From CAMYLR01 sp039590215 (lineage in GTDB: Bacteria > Gemmatimonadota > Gemmatimonadetes > JACCXV01 > JAHWKZ01): a stretch of DNA of 56,609 nucleotides. Positions 1 to 7,648 of this stretch are shown piece after piece (within the stretch, counting starts at the first letter, position 1; every line of letters starts with the position of its first letter). The notes beneath the pieces were generated by a model that searched no databases, had not been told where the DNA came from, and worked only from the letters and a program-made list of their open reading frames with translations. A program made the translations under genes and the position numbers. The stretch covers positions 1 to 56,609 of the forward strand of contig JBDHFX010000015.1 of NCBI GenBank assembly GCA_039590215.1, read 5' to 3'.

Positions 1-62
1 TCCGACGCCTCGATAAGAGCGACCAAGCCGCGCGTCTCGATCATCCCCAGTGCTTCCACCAT
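1..62 (-). CDS. BMC-H microcompartment shell protein, N-terminal fragment (EutM/PduA type)
   Basis: Only the first 20 codons are inside the window; the gene continues past the left edge. The visible residues (MVEALGMIETRGLVALIEAS) are the typical opening of single-domain BMC shell proteins, which assemble as hexamers into the facets of a polyhedral protein organelle. The start is ATG at 60-62 with a clear AGGAG ribosome binding site just upstream. It follows the phosphotransacetylase gene by 75 bases, the same D-then-M order seen in classical eut operons. A short hairpin sits immediately 5' of the ribosome binding site (72-87). The family call is secure; which hexamer subtype (EutM, PduA, CcmK-like) it is cannot be told from 20 residues. 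Confidence 0.85.
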   Translation of the reverse strand, partial: MVEALGMIETRGLVALIEAS

Positions 63-71
63 TCAGCTCCT

Positions 72-87
72 ACTCCGAATACGGAGT
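72..87 (-). promoter_or_regulatory. Short hairpin just upstream of the BMC-H ribosome binding site
   Basis: A perfect 6-bp stem (ACTCCG / CGGAGT) with a 4-base loop lies directly 5' of the AGGAG of the shell gene on the minus strand, in the 75-base gap after eutD. There is no U-tract, so it is not a terminator. It could tune translation or protect the shell-gene message; this is inference from position only. Confidence 0.35.
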
Positions 88-137
88 CGTTCGGGTGAGC
101 GCGTGATGCGCCGGAGCGCGGCGCGCCTGAACGATCG

Positions 138-1073
138 TTAGCGACGACCGGACGGCTCGCGTTGAATCGCTTGCAGACAGGCGATCGCGGCGACGTTGAC
201 GATATCGTCGACCGAAGCGCCTCGTGACAGATCGTGCATCGGAGCCGCCAGTCCCTGGAGCAACGGTCCGAGCGCTATCATGCCCGCCAATCGCTGTGCC
301 AGTTTATAACCGATGTTGCCGCTATTCAAGTCGGGAAAGACGTGAAGTTCCCCATCCACGATCAGTCCGGGTTCGCGCGCGCGGGCGATCGCGGCCGCCT
401 CGACGACGGCATCGACCTTGGGATGGCTGGCGCTTCCTTTGGTTGAGAACGATAGCAGAGCTACCCGTGGCTCCCCACCGATCAGCGCGTGATGGGTGGC
501 CGCCGAGGCGATCGCGATGTCGGCCAGCTGATTGGGCGTTGGTTCGGGCACGACGCCGCAGTCGCCGAAGGTGAACGCTCCGGCTTCGCCGATCAGAAGG
601 AAAACCGACGAAATCGTCCGGATGCCGGTCGCCGGCCCGATCACGCGGATCGCCGCGCGTACCGTGTCAGCGGTGGTCGATAGGTTCCCTGATACGCACG
701 CGTCAGCCTCGCCACGCTGGACGAGATAGGCGCCAAACGTGAGCGGGTTCTCGAGTGCGGTTCGTGCTTCATCGGCGCTCAACTCGCGACCGCGGCTCGC
801 CTGCAGGGCTCGGAAGGCGTCGGCATAGGTATCGAGCCGGGGAGATTGCGCTGGGGCCACTGTGGTCGTGCCCTCCAGGCTGACGCCGGCTTTTTCGGCG
901 GCCTCGCGGACAGCGTAGCCGCCACCGAGTAGTGTGACCTCGGCGATGTCTAGCTCGAGAATCCTCTGGGCAGCTTTTACCGCTCGCGGATCGGCGCCGT
1001 CGGCAAGCACGATTCGGTGATCGCCGGCTGCCGCCCGGCTTCTCAAGTCCGCGATTAGTTGAGCCGGGTTCAC
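138..1073 (-). CDS. eutD: Phosphate acetyltransferase of the microcompartment operon, with an internal gap against the family
   Basis: Interconverts acetyl-CoA (or another acyl-CoA) and the acyl phosphate; inside BMC operons this recycles CoA for the aldehyde dehydrogenase. The PTA fold is recognised from the N-terminal VLADGADPRAV, the central TFGDCGVVPEPT, and the C-terminal FPDLNSGNIGYKL, GPLLQG and DLSRGAS motifs. The start is taken as GTG at 1071-1073, which overlaps the stop of the preceding gene (GTGA); TTG at 1082 is an alternative. The product is 311 residues. Between VDGEL and HVFPDL about 26 residues that family members normally carry (the DAA...P...K.P segment) are absent, although the reading frame is kept; the junction is near base 344. 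Whether that is real or an assembly loss is discussed in the findings. Confidence 0.88.
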   Translation of the reverse strand: MNPAQLIADLRSRAAAGDHRIVLADGADPRAVKAAQRILELDIAEVTLLGGGYAVREAAEKAGVSLEGTTTVAPAQSPRLDTYADAFRALQASRGRELSADEARTALENPLTFGAYLVQRGEADACVSGNLSTTADTVRAAIRVIGPATGIRTISSVFLLIGEAGAFTFGDCGVVPEPTPNQLADIAIASAATHHALIGGEPRVALLSFSTKGSASHPKVDAVVEAAAIARAREPGLIVDGELHVFPDLNSGNIGYKLAQRLAGMIALGPLLQGLAAPMHDLSRGASVDDIVNVAAIACLQAIQREPSGRR

Positions 1074-1399
1074 TGACCCCAACGGGCTAGGACTCGCTCC
1101 GCGATCTGACGCACCTGGGCCGCATCCGCTTCTGGCACCAGACCGCGGACGCGTTCGACGACGCGCTCCACATCGCCTGGATTACAGGTCGGAACGTGAC
1201 GATCAGAAACTGGAGAGGTGGGTGATCGTTTGCTCGCTTGGTCGACCAGCTCGATGCCATGGCGGTCAGCCTCTTCCTTGGCTAAGGGCGTCACGATCGC
1301 GTGCTCGGGGACGAGCAGCTGAATCCCCCCATCGCGATGTATCGCGCGTACGTCGTCGGCTGAGACGACTGGCCGGCTTCCATGCCGCTGCACAATCAC
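1070..1399 (-). CDS. Small BMC-associated protein: EutQ/EutT N-terminal-like domain plus C-terminal helix
   Basis: A 109-residue protein. Residues 10-53 (VVSADDVRAI ... VPEHAIVTPLAK ... HGIELVD) resemble the short N-terminal segment of EutQ and EutT (pattern D-x-x-R ... hydrophobic-P ... TPLA ... A-x-x-x-G-I). The cupin of EutQ and the adenosyltransferase of EutT are both absent. A Ser/Pro linker (58-75) leads to a predicted amphipathic helix (75-106) of the kind used as an encapsulation peptide on BMC enzymes. The start is GTG at 1397-1399, overlapping the parA stop (GTGA); the stop overlaps the eutD start. The tight coupling to parA makes it a candidate adaptor between the ATPase and the shell or cargo. 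Function is not known. Confidence 0.7.
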   Translation of the reverse strand: MIVQRHGSRPVVSADDVRAIHRDGGIQLLVPEHAIVTPLAKEEADRHGIELVDQASKRSPTSPVSDRHVPTCNPGDVERVVERVRGLVPEADAAQVRQIAERVLARWGQ

Positions 1400-2211
1400 G
1401 ACGCTTGCTTGACGACCGCCTCTTCGCGTCGTGCGGCGAGGCGTTCGGCGATCTCGGCGGCCACGCTGTAATAGGCTGCCGCCCCAGCCGAGTTGGCGTT
1501 GATCTCGAACAGCAGCCGCCCCTCGCGGGCGGCCTCGGCGAGCGCGATGTTGATCGGAATCGGTTCGCGGAACAGCATCTCGCCCCACTTCTCTTCCATC
1601 GCTGTCACGCATTCCCGACCCACGCGGGTCCGCCGATCGTAGAGCGTCGCCAGGTAGCCCAACAATTCCAGCCGCGGATTGAGACGCCTTCGAACCTTGT
1701 CTATGAGGTCGAGGGTGCGTGGGACAGCGTTCAGTGCGAACGGGTGGGTCTGGACGGGGATCACAGCGGTGTCGGCCAACCGGAGTGCGTTGACCGTGTA
1801 CAGCGACAGCGCCGGCGGAACGTCGATGATCGCCATTCGGTACGGTAGCTCCGGCCCGGCCTCCCAGGCGTCCGCTAAGAGCTCCTCGCGACCGGAGACA
1901 TTGGCTAGCTCGGATTCCATTTCGCCCAAGCTCTCGTGGGCCGGGACACAGAACAGCCGCTCGTAGCGGGTAGGCACTGTCGCGCGCGCCAATCCGCCGA
2001 CCGGGTCGATCAACACATCGGTGACGGTGACGTCGAGGCTGTCCGGGTCGATCCCCAGATGACGGGTCGCTGACGCTTGGGGGTCGAGGTCGATCAGGAC
2101 CGTCTCGATGCCTGTTTCAGCGAACGCGCCGGCAACGTGGACCGCCGAAGTGGTCTTCCCTACCCCGCCCTTTGCGTTGGCAAATACGAGCGCATACGGT
2201 CGTCGCATCAT
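1396..2211 (-). CDS. parA: ParA/McdA-type ATPase in the microcompartment operon
   Basis: A 271-residue ParA-family P-loop ATPase. The N-terminus carries the deviant Walker A box NAKGGVGKTT with the signature lysine, followed by a LIDLDPQASAT Walker A' block and a later AIIDVPPALS Walker B-like stretch. ParA proteins bind DNA non-specifically and move or space cargo on the nucleoid; the related McdA spaces carboxysomes. No parB or parS-like element is visible. The gene is embedded between shell-protein and enzyme genes with overlapping starts and stops (TAATG upstream, GTGA downstream), so the probable cargo is the microcompartment rather than the chromosome. The cargo assignment is inference; the family call is firm. 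Confidence 0.93.
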   Translation of the reverse strand: MMRRPYALVFANAKGGVGKTTSAVHVAGAFAETGIETVLIDLDPQASATRHLGIDPDSLDVTVTDVLIDPVGGLARATVPTRYERLFCVPAHESLGEMESELANVSGREELLADAWEAGPELPYRMAIIDVPPALSLYTVNALRLADTAVIPVQTHPFALNAVPRTLDLIDKVRRRLNPRLELLGYLATLYDRRTRVGRECVTAMEEKWGEMLFREPIPINIALAEAAREGRLLFEINANSAGAAAYYSVAAEIAERLAARREEAVVKQAS

Positions 2212-2801
2212 TAGCTAGCCGGGTAGTAGCGGCTCTCGACCTTTTCTATCGCGCCCCGATCGAGCAGCTGCTTGACGGGACCGATCAGTCGACGCCACTC
2301 GGTGCCAAGCGCGGTCCCGAGGTCGGGCAGCGATATCCCTTGCTCCCCTGCACGCCGGATAGCCGTCAGACACCGCGCTTCGAGGTCGGTGACCGACACC
2401 GGTTGGGTGGCGGGCTTTATCGCAGCCTCGGTTGACGGAGCTACGGTTGGTTTGGCGGGCGCGGCCGGCTCCGGACTCGGCTTGGAACGCTGTCCGATCG
2501 GGTAGGTCCCGATCGCGGGGCTTTCTGGCAAGACGTCGATCAGCTGCTCGGTGGCTTGATGCGGTCGAGGGATGACGTGCACGCTGACCAACTCGCCGAC
2601 CTTTGCCGCGGCTACCGCACCCGCATCGGTGGCGGCCTTAACCGCGGCCACATCGCCTCGGACGAGAATCGTCACCAGGCCGGCCTGTGAATACTCGCGC
2701 TTGACGAATTCAACTGGTGCCGCCTTCGACATCGCGTCGGTGGCTTCCGTGGCACCGACAAAACCGCGGGTCTCGATCAGACCGAGGGCGTTACCGGCCA
2801 T
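2211..2801 (-). CDS. eutK: BMC-H shell protein with C-terminal winged-helix extension (EutK type)
   Basis: 196 residues. Residues 1-95 form a BMC-H domain (ALGLIETRGFVGATEATDAM, ILVRGDVAAVKAATDAG, VHVIPRPH). A Pro/Ala-rich linker (about 96-133) joins it to a C-terminal domain (137-195, ending YYPAS) that reads like a winged helix: DLEARCLTAIRRAGEQG, then helices and a basic wing. EutK of enterobacteria has the same two-part layout, its C-terminal domain being helix-turn-helix-like and proposed to bind nucleic acid. It follows eutL by only two bases, as in enterobacterial eut operons. The stop overlaps the parA start (TAATG). A DNA- or RNA-binding role here is inferred from the fold pattern. 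Confidence 0.88.
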   Translation of the reverse strand: MAGNALGLIETRGFVGATEATDAMSKAAPVEFVKREYSQAGLVTILVRGDVAAVKAATDAGAVAAAKVGELVSVHVIPRPHQATEQLIDVLPESPAIGTYPIGQRSKPSPEPAAPAKPTVAPSTEAAIKPATQPVSVTDLEARCLTAIRRAGEQGISLPDLGTALGTEWRRLIGPVKQLLDRGAIEKVESRYYPAS

Positions 2802-2803
2802 CG

Positions 2804-3460
2804 TCAGTACCGCACCGGGTCGGCGTACACTGACGTGACCGCTGCCTCGAACGCTTCACACGCCGCGCGGCAGTCGGCCTCGGTTCCGGTTACCAGTGCG
2901 CCACCCATGTTCGTGGGTGTCGGCGGCTCGATCCACTCCCCCACCCTCACGTCGGCTGTCTTGAGAGCCTGATCGAGTCCATAAACGGCCTCTAGCGGGG
3001 TCGCCTTGAGGTAGCCAAGCGCGTCCCCGCGTGCGATACCGGCCCTCTCGGACAGATAGCTACCGGTTTGAGCGACCAAGTGAGCCAAGTACGGCCAGCG
3101 CCCCTCATCGTCGGCCGACCGGTAGCTGACACGTGACTCGAGGTGAGCGATCATAGCATCCATCCCCGCTTCGACTTCCCCGATCCGATCTCCGGCCAGT
3201 AATACGAGAGTCTCGGCGGTCGGTGCTTCCAGAGTTGAGCGTGGGCCGCTGCGATAAAACGTGCGCGCGAAGACGACATCGACCTCGGCCTTTTTGGTGG
3301 CCTCGTCGGCCGCAACGTATGTGGGGTCGTCCTGGTCGACGGTAAGAAACCCGATCGCGGCTTGTGACGGCCGCAAACCCAGCGCGTCGACCAGCGAGGG
3401 TGCGACGTTTGGGATTGTCCGGACCGCTAGAACACGCGGCGCTAGGGTCGTGGTCACCAT
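2804..3460 (-). CDS. eutL: EutL-type tandem-domain microcompartment shell protein
   Basis: 218 residues, essentially the same length as characterised EutL (219). Diagnostic stretches are AAIGFLTVDQDDPTYVAADEA near residue 35, the AGMDAMIAHLESRVSYR block in the middle and the C-terminal TNMGGALVTGTEADCRAAC. EutL forms pseudo-hexameric trimers with two permuted BMC domains and is thought to gate large substrates or cofactors. It is the first gene after the operon promoter. The start ATG at 3458-3460 has no strong ribosome binding site; only a weak GGA lies upstream. Presence of EutL together with an EutK-type protein suggests an ethanolamine-type compartment, but the signature ammonia-lyase is not in the window. 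Confidence 0.95.
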   Translation of the reverse strand: MVTTTLAPRVLAVRTIPNVAPSLVDALGLRPSQAAIGFLTVDQDDPTYVAADEATKKAEVDVVFARTFYRSGPRSTLEAPTAETLVLLAGDRIGEVEAGMDAMIAHLESRVSYRSADDEGRWPYLAHLVAQTGSYLSERAGIARGDALGYLKATPLEAVYGLDQALKTADVRVGEWIEPPTPTNMGGALVTGTEADCRAACEAFEAAVTSVYADPVRY

Positions 3461-3505
3461 GGAGATGGATCCGGGTTCGGGGATTGTCTGGGTGAAGCCC
3501 AGGGG

Positions 3506-3534
3506 AGTCTAGGAGCGCGGTCTAGGCGGGTCAA
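3506..3534 (-). promoter_or_regulatory. Putative promoter of the microcompartment operon
   Basis: On the minus strand TTGACC (3534-3529) and TAGACT (3511-3506) are separated by exactly 17 bases, a good housekeeping-type promoter match. It lies in the 87-base gap between the tonB-family gene and eutL, with predicted initiation near 3499. A 5-bp hairpin (CTGGG / CCCAG, 3489-3503) falls at the start of the transcript. Read by eye. Confidence 0.55.
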
Positions 3535-3547
3535 GCGGGCCGAGGGC

Positions 3548-4228
3548 TCAAAAGCGCATCTCGGCGCGGGTCCATTGAACGACTCCGCTGCCCCCGCGTT
3601 GGGCGGGCACGTAGAGCATTTGCTTGGCGGCCGCCAGCGCTGCCGTGTCGAGCGCCGCGAAACGACTCCCCTTCTCGATCCTGACCTCTCCAACCGAACC
3701 GTCGGCGAGCACCTCGACCAGGAGGTGGACCGACTGGCCGCGGACCCGCTTCTTGTCGAGACCACCGGGGATCCTTGGAACGACGAGGTGGAGGGGCCGC
3801 GGCGGACTGACGACCCCGCCGCCCCGGCCGGCAGCCGGGTCCGTTGTGCCTTCGCCATCCGGCTCGCCGTCATCGCGACCTTCACCGTCGCTCGGGGCAG
3901 CGTCCGGCTCGGACACCGTCTCCTCGATCGGAGCCTCGGCGATCTCGATTTCGACCACCTCTTCAACCGGCTCGGGCTCGGGCTTTGTCTCCGCGACTTC
4001 CTCGGATGGTGGTTGAAGCGCAACCACCTCCAGCTCGCTGCCAGGTCCACCCGGGATCACGAATACGTACGGCGACGGGATCAACGCCTCGTGAATTCGA
4101 TCGGCGATCACCCTCGGTAGCGCGAGCAGGATGAACGCGTGGATTCCGATCGCTACCAGCAGGCTCCAGCGCCGGATGCGATCGTATGAGTCACGCCATA
4201 CCGTGTTCTTGTTCGAGAGGACTCGCAT
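3548..4228 (-). CDS. TonB-family energy-transducing protein
   Basis: 226 residues with the canonical TonB plan: a short cytoplasmic start, one membrane segment (about 22-44, SLLVAIGIHAFILLALP), a long Pro/Glu-rich acidic periplasmic spacer (about 70-140), and a C-terminal TonB domain (VHLLVEVLADGSVGEVRIEKGS ... AAKQMLYVPAQ). It would couple the inner-membrane proton-motive force to outer-membrane transporters. A CAGGAG ribosome binding site precedes the ATG at 4226-4228 by about ten bases. It sits 30 bases after leuS and no ExbB/ExbD genes are adjacent, so the complex partners must be elsewhere. The spacer is also Gly/Asp-rich, which may reflect simple repeats rather than function. Confidence 0.85.
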   Translation of the reverse strand: MRVLSNKNTVWRDSYDRIRRWSLLVAIGIHAFILLALPRVIADRIHEALIPSPYVFVIPGGPGSELEVVALQPPSEEVAETKPEPEPVEEVVEIEIAEAPIEETVSEPDAAPSDGEGRDDGEPDGEGTTDPAAGRGGGVVSPPRPLHLVVPRIPGGLDKKRVRGQSVHLLVEVLADGSVGEVRIEKGSRFAALDTAALAAAKQMLYVPAQRGGSGVVQWTRAEMRF

Positions 4229-4258
4229 GGATGAAAAACTCCTGGCACACGCGCTGGG

Positions 4259-6739
4259 TTAGACGACCAGGCTCACCAGTTTGTTCGGCACCACGATCAC
4301 CTTGCGAACCTGCTGACCATCGAGCAGCGCCGGGATTCGGCCATGGGCCAGCGCCCGGGTCTCGACCTCCTCGTCGGACAGGTCGCGCGGTACGCGCATC
4401 TCGTCGCGCACTTTCCCATTGACTTGTATCACGACTGTCACTTCCTCGGTGCGTAGGATCTCGGAGTCATACTCGGGCCATCCGGCGTCGACGACCGGCG
4501 GTTGGTGACCGGTCATGACCCAAAGCTCCTCGCTCAGGTGGGGTGCGATGGGCGCCAGGAGTCGGATCATCGTTTCGATCGCGGTTCTCAGCAGCGACGC
4601 GTCGTTAGGTCCGCGGGTTTCTTCAACCGGCGCGTACTGGTAGCACTCGTTGACGAGCTCCATGATGCGTGCGATAGCGGTGTTAAACTGCCAACTGGCG
4701 AGATCTTCGGTCGCCCCTTTGACGGATCTGTGCAGGACGAGTTGCAGCGATCGCGCTGCTTCCGAGTCAGCGACCCCCCCATCGCGCTCAGCGCTCTCAT
4801 CCCAAAGGTCCCGATGACGATCGACCAATCGCCACACCCGCTGCAGCCAAGCGGCGATCGCCTTGATCCCCTCGTCCTTCCAATCGCCGCCCTCGGTAAA
4901 CGCGAAACCGAACATCAGGTAGGCGCGGAAAGCATCGGCGCCATAGTCATTGATGTAGTTGTCTGGGCTGATCACGTTGTCCCGGGACTTTGACATCTTG
5001 GTCCCGCGATTGGTGATCGTCCCCTGGTGGACGAGCCGCTGGAACGGCTCGCTTATGTCGAGGTGCCCGAGGTCACGCATCGCCTTGACCATGAACCGCG
5101 CGTACAACAGGTGCAGAACGGCGTGCTCGATTCCACCCGAGTATTGGTAGATCGGGCACCACCGGTCGATCAAGTCTCGGTTCCACGGCCGTTCGTCGTC
5201 ATTGGGTGACAGATAGCGCAGGAAATACCACGCCGAGTCGACGAACGTGTCCATCGTGTCCGGGTCGCGCCGCGCCTCCGAGCCACAGCGCGGGCAGGCC
5301 ACGTTCATGAACGCCTTCGAACGCTCGAGCGGGCTCTTGCCTGCACCAAGCGAAAAATCAACGTCGTACGGCAGCTCGACCGGCAGGTCCTCGACCCCCA
5401 CCGGTACCTCCCCGCAGTCGGAGCAATGTACGATCGGGATCGGGGCTCCCCAGTAGCGTTGCCTGGATATGAGCCAGTCACGGAGACGGTAGTGGACGGT
5501 CGCTTTTCCCTGGCCCTTGGCCACGAGGTCGGCCGTAACTTGGTCGAGCATTTCTTCTGATCGCATGCCGGTGTAGGGACCCGATGCGACGACCGTGCCG
5601 TGGCCGGTGTAAGCCTTGTCGCGACCGATATCGGTCGAGCCGGGTTCAATCACCCACGCGATCGGGAGGTTGAGCGCCCGGACGAAGTCGAAATCGCGCT
5701 CGTCGTGGGCGGGCACACCTTGAATCGCCCCGGTGCCGTAGCTCGCGAGCACGAAATCCGCGACCCAGATCGGCACCTGTTCCCCAGTCAATGGATGGAG
5801 CGCGTAGGAGCCGGTGAACTCGCCGGTCTTCTCGGCCTCGGTCGACGTGCGCTCGATCTCCGAGAGCCGATGGGCACGCTCGCGGTACGCGTCGACCTGG
5901 TCCCGGTGCGCATCGGTCACGATGTCATCCAGCGCGCTGTGCTCCGGCGCCAGCGCCAGGAAGGTGACGCCGTAGAGCGTGTCCGGACGAGTCGTAAACG
6001 TCTTGATAGACGCCTCTCTGTCGTCGACCTGCCAGTCGATCTCGACCCCGGTTGAGCGACCGATCCAGTTTCGCTGCAACGTCCTCGTTCGCATCGGCCA
6101 ATCGACGTGGTTGAGCCCATCCAGCAGCTCATCCGCGTAGTCGGTGATCTTGAAGAACCACTGGGTGAGATCTCGCTTCTCCACCAGCGCGCCACAGCGC
6201 TCGCAGACGTTGCCTTCGAGGACTTGCTCGTTGGCGAGCACCGTTTGGTCGGTCGGGCACCACCAGACGGGTGCCGCCTGCCGATAGGCCAGTCCGGCCT
6301 TGTAGAGCTCGAGAAAGAGCCACTGAGTCCACTTGTAGTATCCGGGTTGGCTGGTGTTGAGCGTGCGCTCCCAATCCCACATCGCGCCCATCGTCTTGAG
6401 CTGCTCGATCATGTTGGCGACGTTGCGATCGGTGGAATCCTTGGGGTGGATTCCGGTCCGCACGGCGTAGTTCTCGGCCGGTAGGCCGAACGCATCAAAG
6501 CCGAACGGCTCAAAGACCGAACGGCCACACATGCGTTGAAACCGGGCCCACGTGTCGGCCGGGCCATAGTGGTACCAGTGGCCGACATGGAGTCGATCGC
6601 CGGAGGGGTAGGCGAACATGACGAGCGCGTAGCAGGGATCCGGCGCGGCCTCGAGGTCGGCCCGGAACAGATCCCTGTCTTCCCACTCCGCGCGCCACTT
6701 CGGCTCGATCGCTTGGGGGTCGTAACGATGCTCTGTCAT
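4259..6739 (-). CDS. leuS: Leucyl-tRNA synthetase
   Basis: An 826-residue class I synthetase charging tRNA-Leu. The HIGH box reads RLHVGHW near residue 50, the KMSKS box reads GTKMSKSRDNV in the C-terminal third, and the zinc-binding CP1-adjacent cysteines (CERCGALVEKRDL, CPRCGSEARRD) are present. The editing domain is intact: TTRPDTLYG and GTGAIQGVPAHDERDF. Length and architecture are normal. The ATG at 6737-6739 is preceded by a terminator-like hairpin about 30 bases upstream, so leuS probably has its own initiation in the short gap 6740-6768, or is read through. No T-box or leucine leader peptide is visible. Confidence 0.98.
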   Translation of the reverse strand: MTEHRYDPQAIEPKWRAEWEDRDLFRADLEAAPDPCYALVMFAYPSGDRLHVGHWYHYGPADTWARFQRMCGRSVFEPFGFDAFGLPAENYAVRTGIHPKDSTDRNVANMIEQLKTMGAMWDWERTLNTSQPGYYKWTQWLFLELYKAGLAYRQAAPVWWCPTDQTVLANEQVLEGNVCERCGALVEKRDLTQWFFKITDYADELLDGLNHVDWPMRTRTLQRNWIGRSTGVEIDWQVDDREASIKTFTTRPDTLYGVTFLALAPEHSALDDIVTDAHRDQVDAYRERAHRLSEIERTSTEAEKTGEFTGSYALHPLTGEQVPIWVADFVLASYGTGAIQGVPAHDERDFDFVRALNLPIAWVIEPGSTDIGRDKAYTGHGTVVASGPYTGMRSEEMLDQVTADLVAKGQGKATVHYRLRDWLISRQRYWGAPIPIVHCSDCGEVPVGVEDLPVELPYDVDFSLGAGKSPLERSKAFMNVACPRCGSEARRDPDTMDTFVDSAWYFLRYLSPNDDERPWNRDLIDRWCPIYQYSGGIEHAVLHLLYARFMVKAMRDLGHLDISEPFQRLVHQGTITNRGTKMSKSRDNVISPDNYINDYGADAFRAYLMFGFAFTEGGDWKDEGIKAIAAWLQRVWRLVDRHRDLWDESAERDGGVADSEAARSLQLVLHRSVKGATEDLASWQFNTAIARIMELVNECYQYAPVEETRGPNDASLLRTAIETMIRLLAPIAPHLSEELWVMTGHQPPVVDAGWPEYDSEILRTEEVTVVIQVNGKVRDEMRVPRDLSDEEVETRALAHGRIPALLDGQQVRKVIVVPNKLVSLVV

Positions 6740-6758
6740 GCTTCGCTTTTGTAGGGGT

Positions 6759-6794
6759 AAAAACGGAGAGCGGCGGGAACCCGCTCCCGCCGCT
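6759..6794 (-). terminator. Rho-independent terminator after dapF
   Basis: On the minus strand a perfect 10-bp GC-rich stem (AGCGGCGGGA / TCCCGCCGCT, 6794-6769) with a 6-base loop is followed after CTCCG by five U residues (6763-6759). It ends the glycan/dapF unit and stands in the 136-base gap before leuS. The rest of that gap (6795-6875) contains no gene I can support. Confidence 0.7.
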
Positions 6795-6875
6795 GGTCAT
6801 CACGCATCAGACATCTGCAAAGTAGTTATGCCATCCCGCTCGATCAACCGGGCGACCGGGGTTTTTGGTGGCGTT

Positions 6876-7648
6876 CTAGATTTCTTCGAGAACGCCCGAG
6901 TAGACAACGCGCGCGTGACCAGTGAGATGCGGGCCGAGCGCAGCAGGGTCGCTCTCCCCGGTTGGCGGTGTGAAATCGACCTCGAGCGGAAAGCCACCGC
7001 TGGTCTCGACCCGGATCGGGGGTTCTGCGGACTCCCATGACCACGCCAGGACGGCGGCCGCCACGGCGCCGGTTCCACACGACAACGTTTCGGCCTCAAC
7101 GCCGCGCTCGTAGGTGCGCATCTGGATCCGGTGCCGATCTCGGATTGTCACGAAATCGACGTTCGTGCCCGCGGGCTGCCATCGCGAGTCGAGCCTCAAC
7201 CGCCTCCCTTCCCCGCTGATGTCGTGGGTCGCCAGCTCGTCGACCGTGGCCACGACGTGCGGTGTCGACGTGTCGACGAATCCGACATGCTGGTACGTGG
7301 ATCCTTCCAGGTCTGGATAACTGTCGACAAGCCCAGCGTACCGCTTCCGGTGGCCACGCGAACCAGTGGTTGGGTCGCGACATCGATCATCCGCGCGTAG
7401 CGGGCGATGCACATCGCACCGTTGCCACACATCGGGGCCTCGCTACCGTCCGCGTTGTAGTACACCATCCTCACATCTGCGTTGGGGTCGTCCTCCAGCA
7501 GCAAGACCGCATCAGCGCCAACGCCCAGGGCACGTCGACATAATCGGACTACCGGCTCGCCGCCACCGGGAAACCAGTGCGAGCGGTTGTCGAGCACTAC
7601 GAAATCGTTTCCGCCGCCCGACATCTTCAGGAACGGATGTGACCTCAC
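6876..7648 (-). pseudogene. dapF: Diaminopimelate epimerase, broken by an internal loss (frameshift as read)
   Basis: Converts LL- to meso-diaminopimelate for lysine and peptidoglycan synthesis. The N-terminal part starts at GTG 7646-7648 (GTGA overlap with the upstream glycosyltransferase) and carries KMSGGGNDFVVLDN and the first catalytic cysteine in EAPMCGNGAMC. The C-terminal part, in another frame, carries TSTPHVV, GTNVDFV and the second catalytic cysteine in ETLSCGTGA, and ends at 6876. The two parts meet near 7328-7342, where the protein jumps from VATGSGT to LVDSYPDLEG. The region normally between them is too short by roughly eight to ten residues, and the missing length must be one more than a multiple of three. 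Both active-site halves are otherwise intact and undegraded, which argues against an old pseudogene. Confidence 0.85.

Noticed and set aside
3454..4050. Long frame overlapping the TonB-family gene as a separate gene
   Set aside because: It is Arg/Ser-rich shadow coding produced by the Pro/Glu-rich spacer of the TonB protein and matches no family.
6740..6875. Transcription attenuator or T-box controlling leuS
   Set aside because: The hairpin plus U-run is fully explained as the terminator after dapF; there is no T-box consensus, no leucine-rich leader peptide and no competing antiterminator stem.
7300..7400. Programmed frameshift in dapF (and likewise in the mutase and purQ)
   Set aside because: Sequence present in relatives is missing at each joint, and I see no slippery heptamer. 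A recoding event would keep, not delete, the intervening codons.
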